Source: Cupriavidus sp. P-10 (lineage in GTDB: Bacteria; Pseudomonadota; Gammaproteobacteria; Burkholderiales; Burkholderiaceae). Taken from it: a stretch of DNA of 64,000 nt. Below are positions 35,770 through 44,260 of this stretch, piece by piece (positions within the stretch are counted from its first letter, which is position 1; each line of letters begins with the position of its first letter). The position numbers were made by a program, and so were the translations under genes. The stretch is from NCBI RefSeq assembly GCF_003402535.2, contig NZ_AP025171.1:186001-250000 (forward strand), written 5' to 3'. Under the pieces are notes generated by a model, which did no database searches, had not been told where the DNA came from, and saw nothing but the letters and a program-made list of their open reading frames with translations.

Positions 35770-36789
35770 ATGACATCACGTCCAAGAATCGCGATGGTGC
35801 TGGGCGATCCCGCCGGCATCGGCCCCGAACTGATTGCCCGCCTGCTGGCCGACCCGGCCACCAGCGAACAGGCCGACATCCTGCTGATCGCCGACCGCGA
35901 CGAATGGCGCCGCGGCATGCAGGTGGCGGGCGTCGAGCTGGCGCTGGCAGAGACCGATACCCTCGCGTTTGCACCAGGCGCGCCGCGCCTCTACCACTGG
36001 GAACTGGACGGCAAGCCCGCGTATCCGCGCGGCGCGTCCAGTGCCGAGGGCGGCCGTTACAGCCTGGGCACGCTGTCGCTGGCGCTGGAGCTGGCGCAGT
36101 CGGGCCAGGCGGACTCGATCCTGTTCGGGCCGCTCAACAAAAGCTCGCTGCACGCTGCCGGCATGGACCACAGCGATGAACTGCACTGGTTTGCCGAGCA
36201 GCTCGGCTACCACGGCGCGTTCTGCGAGTTCAACGTGCTCGACGGCCTGTGGACCTCGCGCGTCACCTCGCATGTGGCCCTGAAGGACGTGCCGGCGATG
36301 ATCACACCGGAACGCGTCGGTGCTGCCATCGACCTGATCGACCAGGCGCTGCGCCGCGCCGGCATGGCCGGGCCGCGCATCGCCGTGTGCGGCCTGAACC
36401 CGCACAACGGCGACAACGGTGCCTTTGGCCGCGAAGAGATCGACGTGATCGCCCCGTCCGTGGCCGCGGCCCGCGAGCGTGGCGTGAATGCCGAGGGCCC
36501 GTTCCCCGCTGACACCATCTTCCTCAAGGTGCAGGGCGGTCCGTCGCAGCGGCAGTTCGACGCCATCGTCACCATGTACCACGACCAGGGGCAGATCGGC
36601 ATCAAGCTGATGGGCTTCTCGCGAGGCGTGACGGTGCAGGGCGGGCTGCCGGTGCCGATCACCACGCCGGCGCACGGCACCGCGTTCGATATCGCGCAGC
36701 AGGGCCGCGCCGATCCCGGCGCCACGCAGCAGGCATTCCAGATCGCCTGCCGCATGGGTGCGCAACGGCGCGCCGCCGCCAGCGCCTAG
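35770..36789 (+). CDS. PdxA-like 4-hydroxythreonine-4-phosphate dehydrogenase family enzyme
   Basis: A 339-residue NAD-dependent metal enzyme of the PdxA family. [18 protein letters not shown] opens the fold. The metal ligands lie in [14 protein letters not shown] and [17 protein letters not shown], and [17 protein letters not shown] is near the cofactor site. Its sugar-acid setting points to the PdxA2 branch, which works on threonate/erythronate-type phosphates, not pyridoxine. The usual partner kinase (DUF1537) is missing here, so the physiological substrate is open. The ribosome binding site is weak; it may depend on translation from Bug 4, 22 bp upstream. Confidence 0.83.
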   Translation: MTSRPRIAMVLGDPAGIGPELIARLLADPATSEQADILLIADRDEWRRGMQVAGVELALAETDTLAFAPGAPRLYHWELDGKPAYPRGASSAEGGRYSLGTLSLALELAQSGQADSILFGPLNKSSLHAAGMDHSDELHWFAEQLGYHGAFCEFNVLDGLWTSRVTSHVALKDVPAMITPERVGAAIDLIDQALRRAGMAGPRIAVCGLNPHNGDNGAFGREEIDVIAPSVAAARERGVNAEGPFPADTIFLKVQGGPSQRQFDAIVTMYHDQGQIGIKLMGFSRGVTVQGGLPVPITTPAHGTAFDIAQQGRADPGATQQAFQIACRMGAQRRAAASA

Positions 36790-36889
36790 CCACTACCCAA
36801 CATCCAACACCGGATCGAGCGTGACCGCCCCCGGCGCAGCCAGGGGCAGGGGAGCGCTCGCGCCTACGCAACGCCATCAGGAGCTGAAT

Positions 36890-38065
36890 ATGAAGATCAC
36901 CAACGTCCGTGCCCGCGTCTTTGAATGGAAGGGCAAGACCGTGCCGCCGCAGGCGCATTTCTGCACCAACGCCACCGACATCCTGTTCGAACGCGGCGAT
37001 GCCATGGGTTCGTTCCGCTTCCACGGCTGGATGGTGGTCGAGATCGAGACCGACACCGGCCTGGTCGGCATCGGCAACTGTGCGCTGGCCCCGCGCGTGG
37101 CCAAGCAGATCGTCGATGAGTACCTGGCGCCGGTGGTGATCGGCCAGGATCCCTTCGACAACGAATACCTGTGGCAAAAGATGTACCGCCGCACGCACGC
37201 CTGGGGCCGCAAGGGCATCGGCATGGCGGCGATCTCGGCGGTCGATATCGCGCTGTGGGACCTGATGGGCAAGGCCGTCGGCAAGCCGGTGTTCAAGCTG
37301 CTGGGCGGGCGCACCAAGGAAAAGATCTGGTGCTATGCCTCCAAGCTCTACAACAACGATGACCGCGACGCCTTTCTGGCCGAAGCGCAGGGCTACCTGG
37401 ACCAGGGCTTTACCGCGATGAAGATGCGCTTCGGCTACGGCCCCAAGGATGGCCCCGCCGGCATGCAGAAGAATATCGAGCAGGTCAGGCTGCTGCGCGA
37501 GCTGGTTGGCGACAGCGTCGACATCATGCTGGAGTGCTACATGGGCTGGACGCTGGAGTACGCGCGCCGCATGCTCCCGCGCCTGGCCGAGTTCAATCCG
37601 CGCTGGCTGGAAGAGCCGGTGATCGCCGACGATATCGAAGGCTATGTCGAACTGAAGAAGGCGAGCCCGTTCCCGATCTCCGGCGGCGAGCACGAGTTCA
37701 CCTCGTACGGCTTCAAGGACCTGCTGGAGCGCCGCGCGGTGGACGTGATCCAGTACGACACCAACCGCGTCGGCGGCATCACCGCGGCGCAGAAGATCAA
37801 CGCGATGGCCGAGGCCTGGTCCGTGCCGGTGATCCCGCACGCGGGGCAGATGCACAACTACCACCTGACCATGGCGTCGACCGCTTCGCCGATGTCGGAG
37901 TACTTCCCGGTGCACGACGTCGAGGTCGGCAATGAGCTGTTCTATTACATCTTCAAGGGCGACCCCGCGCCGGACAACGGCTACCTGCAGCTGGACGACA
38001 ACCTGCCGGGCCTGGGGCTGGAACTGAACGAGGAATATTTCAGCCAGTTCAACATCATCGGCTGA
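36890..38065 (+). CDS. enolase-superfamily sugar-acid dehydratase, RhmD-like
   Basis: A 391-residue member of the mandelate racemase/muconate lactonising group, nearest in layout to L-rhamnonate dehydratase. It has the [15 protein letters not shown] loop after the second barrel strand (RhmD: KM..HWGPHDG). Metal ligands are in [15 protein letters not shown] and SGGEHEF, and the catalytic His is in [10 protein letters not shown] near residue 320. The first ligand is Glu where RhmD has Asp. It removes water from an acid sugar to give a 2-keto-3-deoxy acid. ATG 36890 has CAGGAG upstream. The last 17 bp including the stop are duplicated in tandem. Confidence 0.85.
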   Translation: MKITNVRARVFEWKGKTVPPQAHFCTNATDILFERGDAMGSFRFHGWMVVEIETDTGLVGIGNCALAPRVAKQIVDEYLAPVVIGQDPFDNEYLWQKMYRRTHAWGRKGIGMAAISAVDIALWDLMGKAVGKPVFKLLGGRTKEKIWCYASKLYNNDDRDAFLAEAQGYLDQGFTAMKMRFGYGPKDGPAGMQKNIEQVRLLRELVGDSVDIMLECYMGWTLEYARRMLPRLAEFNPRWLEEPVIADDIEGYVELKKASPFPISGGEHEFTSYGFKDLLERRAVDVIQYDTNRVGGITAAQKINAMAEAWSVPVIPHAGQMHNYHLTMASTASPMSEYFPVHDVEVGNELFYYIFKGDPAPDNGYLQLDDNLPGLGLELNEEYFSQFNIIG

Positions 38066-38082
38066 TCAACATCATCGGCTGA
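38049..38082 (+). repeat. 17-bp tandem duplication of the enolase-superfamily gene end
   Basis: TCAACATCATCGGCTGA (38049-38065, encoding the last residues NIIG and the stop) is repeated exactly at 38066-38082. The second copy is untranslated. Confidence 0.9.
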
Positions 38083-38094
38083 TTGGCCTGAAGA

Positions 38095-38120
38095 CGGGCG
38101 CCGGTTCACGCCGGCGCCCG
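38095..38120 (+). terminator. hairpin, probable terminator
   Basis: CGGGCGCCGG and CCGGCGCCCG form a perfect 10-bp stem around TTCACG, 30 bp past the enolase-superfamily gene. The tail (CTTGTAT) is T-poor, so termination may be partial. Confidence 0.6.
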
Positions 38121-38221
38121 CTTGTATCGGATGCGGCATCTGCCAACCATGGCAACCCACGCCCACCGGCCTTTGCCGGACTAGAATCAAGAGGCGAAAA
38201 ACGCTTGTCCTGGAGTTCGCC

Positions 38222-38758
38222 ATGGCCAGATCCCTCCGTCTGCTGGCCGCCTGCGCGGTGCCGCTCGCGCTGAGCGCCCTTGCCGCGCCGCCTGCCGGCA
38301 CCCTGTCACTTACGTTCGTTCATCCGGAGACCTACACCGACGCCGCGTACCGCAGCGACTACGGCAGCGACAGGGAGCGGGGGCAGGTGATGAACGATAT
38401 CCGCCGCCACTTCGACAAGCTGGCGGCGCGTTACCTGCCGGAGGGCTATGCGCTGAGCATCGAAGTGCTCGACGTCGACCTGGCGGGGCATTTCGAGCCG
38501 TGGCGCAGGCAAGCCTACGACGTGCGCATCGTGCGCGATGTCACCTGGCCGCACATGACGCTGCGCTACGAACTGCGCGGCAGCGACGGTGCCGTGATCG
38601 GCAGCGGCGAGCAGCGTATCGCCGACCAGACTTTCAATTTTGGCGTCAACATCTACGATCCCACCGACAGGCTGCGCTACGAAAAGGCGATGATGGACCG
38701 CTGGTTCGACCAGGCCGTGACACGCCGCATCGCGGCGCACCAGACTGGGCAAGGATGA
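38222..38758 (+). CDS. DUF3016 family exported protein
   Basis: A 178-residue protein with a signal peptide (residues 1-21) and a DUF3016 domain: SLTFVHPETYTDAAYRSDYGSD, LPEGYALSIEVLDVDLAGHFEPW and HMTLRYELRGSDGAVIGSGEQRIADQTF. The central DVDLAG is the family's hallmark. Function is unknown; it is likely periplasmic. It appears to be a single gene, sitting between the sugar-acid operon and a convergent LysR gene. Confidence 0.85.
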   Translation: MARSLRLLAACAVPLALSALAAPPAGTLSLTFVHPETYTDAAYRSDYGSDRERGQVMNDIRRHFDKLAARYLPEGYALSIEVLDVDLAGHFEPWRRQAYDVRIVRDVTWPHMTLRYELRGSDGAVIGSGEQRIADQTFNFGVNIYDPTDRLRYEKAMMDRWFDQAVTRRIAAHQTGQG

Positions 38759-38770
38759 CCGACCACGGCA

Positions 38771-39751
38771 CTACTGGCCGTAGATGTGCTGCGCTGTCTC
38801 GCGCAGCGCATCCGCGACCAGCAGCGCGCCGGGCGACATCAGCCGGTCGGTCGGCGTGATCAGGCCGAAGTCGTCCATATGGCAGGGCATGGCCATCGGC
38901 AGCACCTCCACCATGCCGAACGCCGCGTAGTACTGCGCCACATCCGCCGTCAGCACCGCGATCATGTCTGACTGCGTCACCATGCGCGTCAGGAACAGCA
39001 GCGCGGCGGTTTCCACCACGTTGGTTGGCGGCGCCAGGCTGGCACGCTGGAACATCAGCTCGAAGCGGTGCCGCAGCACGGTGCCGGCCGGCGGGATCAG
39101 CCAGGCGGCGTCGGTGGTGTCGGCCAGCGAAAGGCCGGGTGCCGCCAGCATCGGGTGGCCGGGCCGCACCACGGCGCAGACCGGCTCTTCCGCCATCGGC
39201 TCGTAGCGCAGCCGTCCCTTGTCGTGCTCGGGAAACAGGCGCGCCACTACCATGTCCAGCTTTTCCTGCCCCAGCCGGTCGAGCAGCACGTTGCTGTTGT
39301 CGATCTCCACGGACACGCGCAGCCCGGGGTAGTTCGCCTTCACCCGGGCGATCGCCGGCGGCAGCAGCCGCACGCCGGGCGAGGTGATCGCGCCGATCGC
39401 CACGTGGCCGAGCCGGCCCGCCTTCAGCGCCAGCACTTCCTCGCGCGCCTGGTTCAGGCTGCCGATCACCGCGCGCGCATGCCGGATCATCGCGCGGCCA
39501 TAGTCCGTGGGCGCCATGCCGCGCGGCAGGCGTTCGAACAGCGGGACCGACAGCATTTCTTCCAGTTCGCGCAGCAGCTTGGACGCGGCCGGCTGCGTCA
39601 TCGCCAGCCGTTCCGCGGCGCGGTGGATGCTGCCCTCGTCGGCGACGGCCAGCAACAGCAGCAGCTGGCGCGTCTTGAGGCGGGTGTGGCTGTGCCAGGA
39701 GGGTGCCGCGGGTGCTGCATCAGCCGCGGCGCAAAGGTTGGGGGCGTCCAT
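38771..39751 (-). CDS. LysR-family regulator of the sugar-acid island (3)
   Basis: A 326-residue LysR regulator with winged helix RLKTRQLLLLLAVADEGSIHRAAERLAMTQPAASKLLRELE, close in sequence to the LysR proteins at 30064 and 33670. ATG 39751 is preferred; the frame runs upstream to 39877 without conserved sequence. The ~20 residues before RLKTRQ are an Ala-rich extension. It is divergent from the L-arabinonate-dehydratase-like gene, which it most likely controls. Confidence 0.85.
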   Translation of the reverse strand: MDAPNLCAAADAAPAAPSWHSHTRLKTRQLLLLLAVADEGSIHRAAERLAMTQPAASKLLRELEEMLSVPLFERLPRGMAPTDYGRAMIRHARAVIGSLNQAREEVLALKAGRLGHVAIGAITSPGVRLLPPAIARVKANYPGLRVSVEIDNSNVLLDRLGQEKLDMVVARLFPEHDKGRLRYEPMAEEPVCAVVRPGHPMLAAPGLSLADTTDAAWLIPPAGTVLRHRFELMFQRASLAPPTNVVETAALLFLTRMVTQSDMIAVLTADVAQYYAAFGMVEVLPMAMPCHMDDFGLITPTDRLMSPGALLVADALRETAQHIYGQ

Positions 39752-39765
39752 AGGGTAAGTACCAA

Positions 39766-39817
39766 TGCCGATATCGATATCGCAAATGCCGAACTCTTCA
39801 TTAGTAGCATATCGGCA
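39766..39817. promoter_or_regulatory. inverted and direct repeats in the LysR 3/dehydratase promoter
   Basis: TGCCGATAT (39766-39774) and ATATCGGCA (39809-39817) are exact inverted copies, with a further direct half-site ATGCCGAA near 39785-39792 between them. CGATATCGATATCG at 39769-39782 is itself a palindrome. The cluster lies 15-66 bp from the LysR start and 135-186 bp before the dehydratase start. It fits a LysR-type recognition plus activation site. Confidence 0.5.
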
Positions 39818-39951
39818 AGCTGCATACACTCCGTCCGACAAAACAACAACGACCGGAGACAGCGTGGCGCCCGCCATGTTGCGATGCCGCTGGATCCGTC
39901 GTCCCTGCCATCCCCGCCGCCGGCTCCGGCGGCCCTCGCCACAGGAACAAC

Positions 39952-41697
39952 ATGTCGGATTCCAAGGACAAGCAACGCAAGCCGCTGCGCTCGACGGCGT
40001 GGTTCGGCACCGCCGACAAGAATGGCTTCATGTACCGCAGCTGGATGAAGAACCAGGGCATTCCCGAGCACGCGTTCGACGGCCGCCCGGTGATCGGCAT
40101 CTGCAATACGTGGTCGGAACTCACCCCCTGCAACGCGCATTTCCGCAAGCTGGCCGAGCACGTCAAGCGCGGCGTGTACGAGGCCGGTGGCTTCCCGGTG
40201 GAATTCCCGGTGTTTTCCAACGGCGAATCGAACCTGCGCCCGACCGCCATGCTGACCCGCAACCTGGCAGCGATGGACGTGGAAGAAGCGATCCGCGGCA
40301 ACCCGATCGATGCGGTGGTGCTGCTGACCGGCTGCGACAAGACCACGCCGGCGCTGCTGATGGGCGCGGCCAGCTGCGACGTGCCGGCCATCGTCGTCAC
40401 CGGCGGGCCCATGCTCAATGGCAAGCTCGACGGCAAGGACATCGGCTCGGGCACGGCGGTGTGGCAGCTGCATGAATCGCTGAAGGCGGGCGAGATCAAC
40501 CTGCACCAGTTCCTGTCGGCCGAAGCCGGCATGTCGCGCTCGGCGGGCACCTGCAACACCATGGGCACCGCGTCGACCATGGCGTGCATGGCCGAGGCGC
40601 TGGGCACGTCGCTGCCGCACAACGCGGCGATCCCGGCGGTCGATTCGCGCCGCTACGTGCTGGCGCATATGTCCGGCATCCGCATCGTCGAGATGGCGCG
40701 CGAGGACCTGACGCTGTCGAAGATCCTGACGCGCCAGGCATTCGAGAATGCGATCCGTGTCAACGCGGCAATCGGCGGCTCGACCAACGCCGTGATCCAC
40801 CTGAAGGCGATCGCCGGGCGCATCGGCGTGCCGCTGGAGCTGGAAGACTGGAGCCGCGTGGGCCGCGACACGCCGACCATCGTCGACCTGATGCCGTCGG
40901 GCCGCTTCCTGATGGAAGAGTTCTACTACGCCGGCGGCCTGCCCGCGGTGCTGCGCCGCATGGGCGAGGCCGGGCTGCTGCCGCATCCGGGCGCGCTGAC
41001 CGTCAACGGCAAGGCGATCTGGGACAACGTCAGGGATGCGCCGATCACCAACGACGAAGTCATCCGCCCGCTCGACCAGCCGCTGATCCGCGACGGCAGC
41101 ATCCGCATCCTGCGCGGCAACCTGTCGCCGCGCGGCGCGGTGCTCAAGCCGTCGGCGGCGACGCCGAAGCTGCTGCGCCACCGCGGCCGCGCGGTGGTGT
41201 TCGAGAACCTGGAGCACTACAAGGAGCGCATCGTCGACGAGTCGCTCGACGTCGACGAGAATTCCGTCCTCGTTCTCAAGCGCTGCGGCCCGCGCGGCTA
41301 TCCCGGCATGGCCGAGGTCGGCAACATGGGCCTGCCGCCCAAGCTGCTGCGCCAGGGCATCAAGGACATGGTGCGCATTTCCGATGCGCGCATGAGCGGC
41401 ACCGCCTACGGCACCGTGGTGCTGCACGTGGCGCCCGAGGCCGCCGCCGGCGGGCCGCTGGCGATCGTGCGCGACGGCGACTGGATCGAGCTGGACTGCG
41501 AGGCCGGGCGCCTGCACCTGGATATCGATCCCGCCGAGTTCGAGCGCCGCATGGCCGATGTGCAGCCGCTGCAGGCGCCCGCCGATGGCGGCTATCGCAA
41601 GCTCTACGTCAACCACGTGTTGCAGGCGGACGAGGGCTGCGACCTCGACTTCCTGGTCGGTTGCCGCGGACGCGAGGTGCCGCGCCACTCGCACTGA
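39952..41697 (+). CDS. L-arabinonate dehydratase-like IlvD/EDD enzyme
   Basis: A 581-residue iron-sulfur dehydratase of the IlvD/EDD family, sugar-acid branch. Cluster cysteines are in ICNTWSELTPCNAHF (near 57), LTGCDKTTPALL (near 126) and SRSAGTCNTMGTASTMACMAEALG (near 198). The opening AWFGTADKNGFMYRSWMKNQGIPEHAFDGRPVIGICNTW matches L-arabinonate/D-xylonate-type dehydratases, not biosynthetic IlvD. It would turn L-arabinonate (or a similar pentonate) into 2-keto-3-deoxypentonate, the substrate of the DapA-family enzyme 6 kb away. An MFS permease gene follows it 76 bp downstream. Confidence 0.88.
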   Translation: MSDSKDKQRKPLRSTAWFGTADKNGFMYRSWMKNQGIPEHAFDGRPVIGICNTWSELTPCNAHFRKLAEHVKRGVYEAGGFPVEFPVFSNGESNLRPTAMLTRNLAAMDVEEAIRGNPIDAVVLLTGCDKTTPALLMGAASCDVPAIVVTGGPMLNGKLDGKDIGSGTAVWQLHESLKAGEINLHQFLSAEAGMSRSAGTCNTMGTASTMACMAEALGTSLPHNAAIPAVDSRRYVLAHMSGIRIVEMAREDLTLSKILTRQAFENAIRVNAAIGGSTNAVIHLKAIAGRIGVPLELEDWSRVGRDTPTIVDLMPSGRFLMEEFYYAGGLPAVLRRMGEAGLLPHPGALTVNGKAIWDNVRDAPITNDEVIRPLDQPLIRDGSIRILRGNLSPRGAVLKPSAATPKLLRHRGRAVVFENLEHYKERIVDESLDVDENSVLVLKRCGPRGYPGMAEVGNMGLPPKLLRQGIKDMVRISDARMSGTAYGTVVLHVAPEAAAGGPLAIVRDGDWIELDCEAGRLHLDIDPAEFERRMADVQPLQAPADGGYRKLYVNHVLQADEGCDLDFLVGCRGREVPRHSH

Positions 41698-41773
41698 TCC
41701 ATCCGGATGCTTTGAAGGCGCGCGGCCTCCGCGGCCCGCGCGCGACCCCTTACAAGAACAGAGGAGACTAGCC

Positions 41774-43135
41774 ATGCAAGGCACACAGACCGCGCCGCTG
41801 GAGCGCGCCGCCCCAGGACAGGAAACCGGCGCACAGGCGCAGGAAGAGACCCGCATCGTCGGCATGCTGGTGCGCCGGCTGATCCCGTTCCTGGCGCTGA
41901 TCTACGTGGTGGCGTATATCGACCGCTCGGTGGTCGGCTTCGCCAAGCTGCACATGAACGCGGCGATCGGCATCAGCGACGCGGCCTATGGCCTGGGCGC
42001 GGGCTTGTTCTTCATCGGCTATTTCCTGTGCGAGGTGCCCAGCAACCTGGCGCTGGAGCGCTTCGGGGCGCGCCGCTGGTTCGCGCGCATCCTGCTGACC
42101 TGGGGCCTGATCACCATGGCGATGGCGTTCACGCAGGGCGCGCACAGCTTCTACGTGCTGCGCTTCCTGCTGGGCGCGGCCGAAGCCGGCCTGTATCCAG
42201 GCATCCTGTACTTCCTGACCAAGTGGTTCCCGATGCGCCATCGCGCGCGCATCATCGGCCTGCTGGTGCTGGCCCAGCCGATCGCGCTGATCATCACCGG
42301 ACCGATTGCCGGCCTGGTGCTGTCGACGCATGGACTGTTCGGCATGGCCAACTGGCAGACGCTGTTCGTGCTGAGCGGCCTGCCCGCCGTGCTGCTGTGC
42401 CTGCCCACGCTGCGCGTCCTGCCGGAATCGCCCGCCAGTGCCGCATGGCTGGCACCGGCCGACCGCGCCTGGATCGAACGCGAACTCGCCGCCGACCAGG
42501 CCGCCTATGCGCTCAAGCCGCACGGCAACCCGCTGCAGGCGCTCAAGGACAAGCGCGTGCTGCTGCTGTCGCTGCTGTTCCTGCCGTTCCCGCTGAGCAT
42601 CTACGGGCTGTCGCTGTGGCTGCCGACCATCATCAAGCAGTTCGGTGTGACCGACGCAATGACCGGCCTGCTGTCGGCGGTGCCCTACCTGTTCGCCGTG
42701 GTCGGCCTGTACCTGGTGCCGCGCCACTCTGACCGCAAGGGCGAGCGCTACGGCCACATCGTGGTGGTGTCGGGGATGGCCGCGATCACCATGGCGCTGA
42801 GTGCCTGGGTGCAGTCGCCGGTGCTGCAGTTCCTGTTTATCTGCCTGACCGCGTTCTCGATCTATTCGATCCAGGCGGTGGTGTGGGCGCTGCCCGGTGA
42901 GTTCCTGACCGGCGCCAGCGCGGCGGTGGGCATTGCCACGATCAACTCGCTGGCCAACCTGGGCGGCTACTTCGGGCCGTATGGCATCGGCGTGATCAAG
43001 GATGCGACCGGCAGCCTGGCGGCAGGGCTGTACTTCCTGGCGGCGATGCTGGTGTTCGCTGTGGTGATGGCGTTCGTGGTGCGCGCCGCGCTGCGGCCCG
43101 CTGCGCGGGCCGGTGCAGCGCGGGCCGGTGCCTGA
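41774..43135 (+). CDS. MFS transporter, ACS (anion:cation symporter) family
   Basis: A 453-residue permease with 12 predicted helices. The first helix is LIPFLALIYVVAYIDRSVVGFAKL, a clear ACS-family signature. Later come FFIGYFLCEVPSNLALERFGARRW and RFLLGAAEAGLYPGILYFLTKWFP. Family members import hexuronates, sugar acids, tartrate or phthalate. Being directly behind the sugar-acid dehydratase gene, it likely imports that enzyme's substrate. ATG 41774 has GAGGAGA upstream. The last codons carry a 15-bp tandem duplication (ARAGA-ARAGA). Confidence 0.92.
   Translation: MQGTQTAPLERAAPGQETGAQAQEETRIVGMLVRRLIPFLALIYVVAYIDRSVVGFAKLHMNAAIGISDAAYGLGAGLFFIGYFLCEVPSNLALERFGARRWFARILLTWGLITMAMAFTQGAHSFYVLRFLLGAAEAGLYPGILYFLTKWFPMRHRARIIGLLVLAQPIALIITGPIAGLVLSTHGLFGMANWQTLFVLSGLPAVLLCLPTLRVLPESPASAAWLAPADRAWIERELAADQAAYALKPHGNPLQALKDKRVLLLSLLFLPFPLSIYGLSLWLPTIIKQFGVTDAMTGLLSAVPYLFAVVGLYLVPRHSDRKGERYGHIVVVSGMAAITMALSAWVQSPVLQFLFICLTAFSIYSIQAVVWALPGEFLTGASAAVGIATINSLANLGGYFGPYGIGVIKDATGSLAAGLYFLAAMLVFAVVMAFVVRAALRPAARAGAARAGA
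43103..43132 (+). repeat. 15-bp tandem duplication at the MFS gene end
   Basis: GCGCGGGCCGGTGCA is followed at once by GCGCGGGCCGGTGCC, ending right before the TGA stop (43133-43135). It adds five residues to the cytoplasmic C-terminus. Confidence 0.8.
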
Positions 43136-43144
43136 TCGCTGGCG

Positions 43145-43381
43145 TCACGGCCGCCGTTTCTTCCACTCGTAGTCGGGCGGCGGATCCGCCGCGCCGGCGC
43201 GGCCGACCGAGTTCGGGTTCTCCGAGCACAGCGTGACAAAGCTCACCGGCTCGCCCGCATGCTGGCGCTGGCGCAGCGCTTCGGCGAAGTGCAGCGCCTC
43301 GCGCATCGCGTCGCTCGGGAACGACTGCGCGTGCGGCGTAAGTCCGGTGCCGTGGGCCTCGGACCAGTAGACCATATACAT
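43145..43381 (-). CDS. small hypothetical protein
   Basis: A 78-residue protein starting MYMVYWSEAHGTGLTPHAQSF. Helical DAMREALHFAEALRQRQHAGEP follows, then a strand FVTLCSENPNSVG and a basic tail YEWKKRRP. ATG 43381 (or 43375) has GAGAGG upstream, supporting it as a real gene. No family is recognised; length and the regular helix-strand layout suggest a small cytoplasmic protein. It is convergent with the MFS gene, 9 bp apart. Confidence 0.6.
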   Translation of the reverse strand: MYMVYWSEAHGTGLTPHAQSFPSDAMREALHFAEALRQRQHAGEPVSFVTLCSENPNSVGRAGAADPPPDYEWKKRRP

Positions 43382-43629
43382 AAGGCATTCCTCTCGATTG
43401 CGCCGGTCATCACGGGATGCTGCAACCTTCGTTCCCGGCCCCGGGCGGCAGGGGCACGACGGCAGGGTTCGCCGTGCACGCCGATTGCAATCCCTTCCCC
43501 GGCATTTTGCAAGCTCTGGCATGCCACAGGCACAATGGGCGCTCCTGGCACAGTTGCGCTTCAGGTGCCCCGCGCTTTGCCGCGCGGCACCTGAACCTGC
43601 TGTGCGGTTCCCGTCTCGTCCCGTCACCC

Positions 43630-44175
43630 ATGCCTGACATTGCGCTGATTCCCGCCACCGCCGCCGATGCCGACCGGCTCGCCGCCATGCACACCGCCAG
43701 CTGGCAGCACACCTATCCCGGCATGCTGCCAGACGCATTCCTGCGCGAGCAGGCCTACCCGGAGCGGCTGGCCGCCTGGCGCGCGCGCATGCATGACGGC
43801 GCGGACGGCCCCGTGGAGGCCACGCTGGCGCTCGTTGACGGCGCGGCCGCCGGCTTCGCCTGCCTGCTGCCTGAGGCCGACCCCCAGTTCGGCATTTACC
43901 TGGACAACCTGCATGTCCTGCCGGCTTTCCATGGCCAGGGACTGGGCAAGCGGCTGCTGGCCCATTGCGCGCAGCGCGTGGCGCAGCGCTGGCCGGGGCA
44001 GCCGCTGTTCCTCTATGTGCTGGAGGCCAATACGCAGGCGCGTGAGTTCTACCAGCGACTGGGCGGCGAGGCATCGGAGCCGTTCGAGGACGATTTCCAC
44101 GGGCCCGGGCTGCGCGTCATGGTGCGGCGCGTGACCTGGCCCGACGTGGCGGCGCTGGCCAGGCGGCTGGCGTGA
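43630..44175 (+). CDS. GNAT family N-acetyltransferase
   Basis: A 181-residue GNAT protein. The acetyl-CoA pyrophosphate loop is in LDNLHVLPAFHGQGLGKRLLAHCAQ near residues 97-121 (Q-G-L-G-K). The last strand region is LFLYVLEANTQAREFYQRLGGEAS. Start ATG 43630 leads straight into the conserved IPATAADADRLAAMHTASWQHTYPG. The acceptor substrate is unknown. It is followed at 85 bp by the lipoprotein hydrolase gene. Confidence 0.88.
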   Translation: MPDIALIPATAADADRLAAMHTASWQHTYPGMLPDAFLREQAYPERLAAWRARMHDGADGPVEATLALVDGAAAGFACLLPEADPQFGIYLDNLHVLPAFHGQGLGKRLLAHCAQRVAQRWPGQPLFLYVLEANTQAREFYQRLGGEASEPFEDDFHGPGLRVMVRRVTWPDVAALARRLA

Positions 44176-44260
44176 CGCAGGATGGCGGATGCGGCAAGCG
44201 TTGCCGTCCCGCTTTCCTCTGGCCTACCATCGCCGACATGCCAACCGGAGACGACCCGCC

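Noticed and set aside
39598..41865. A 755-residue minus-strand frame
   Set aside because: Antisense to the dehydratase gene; a GC-driven shadow.
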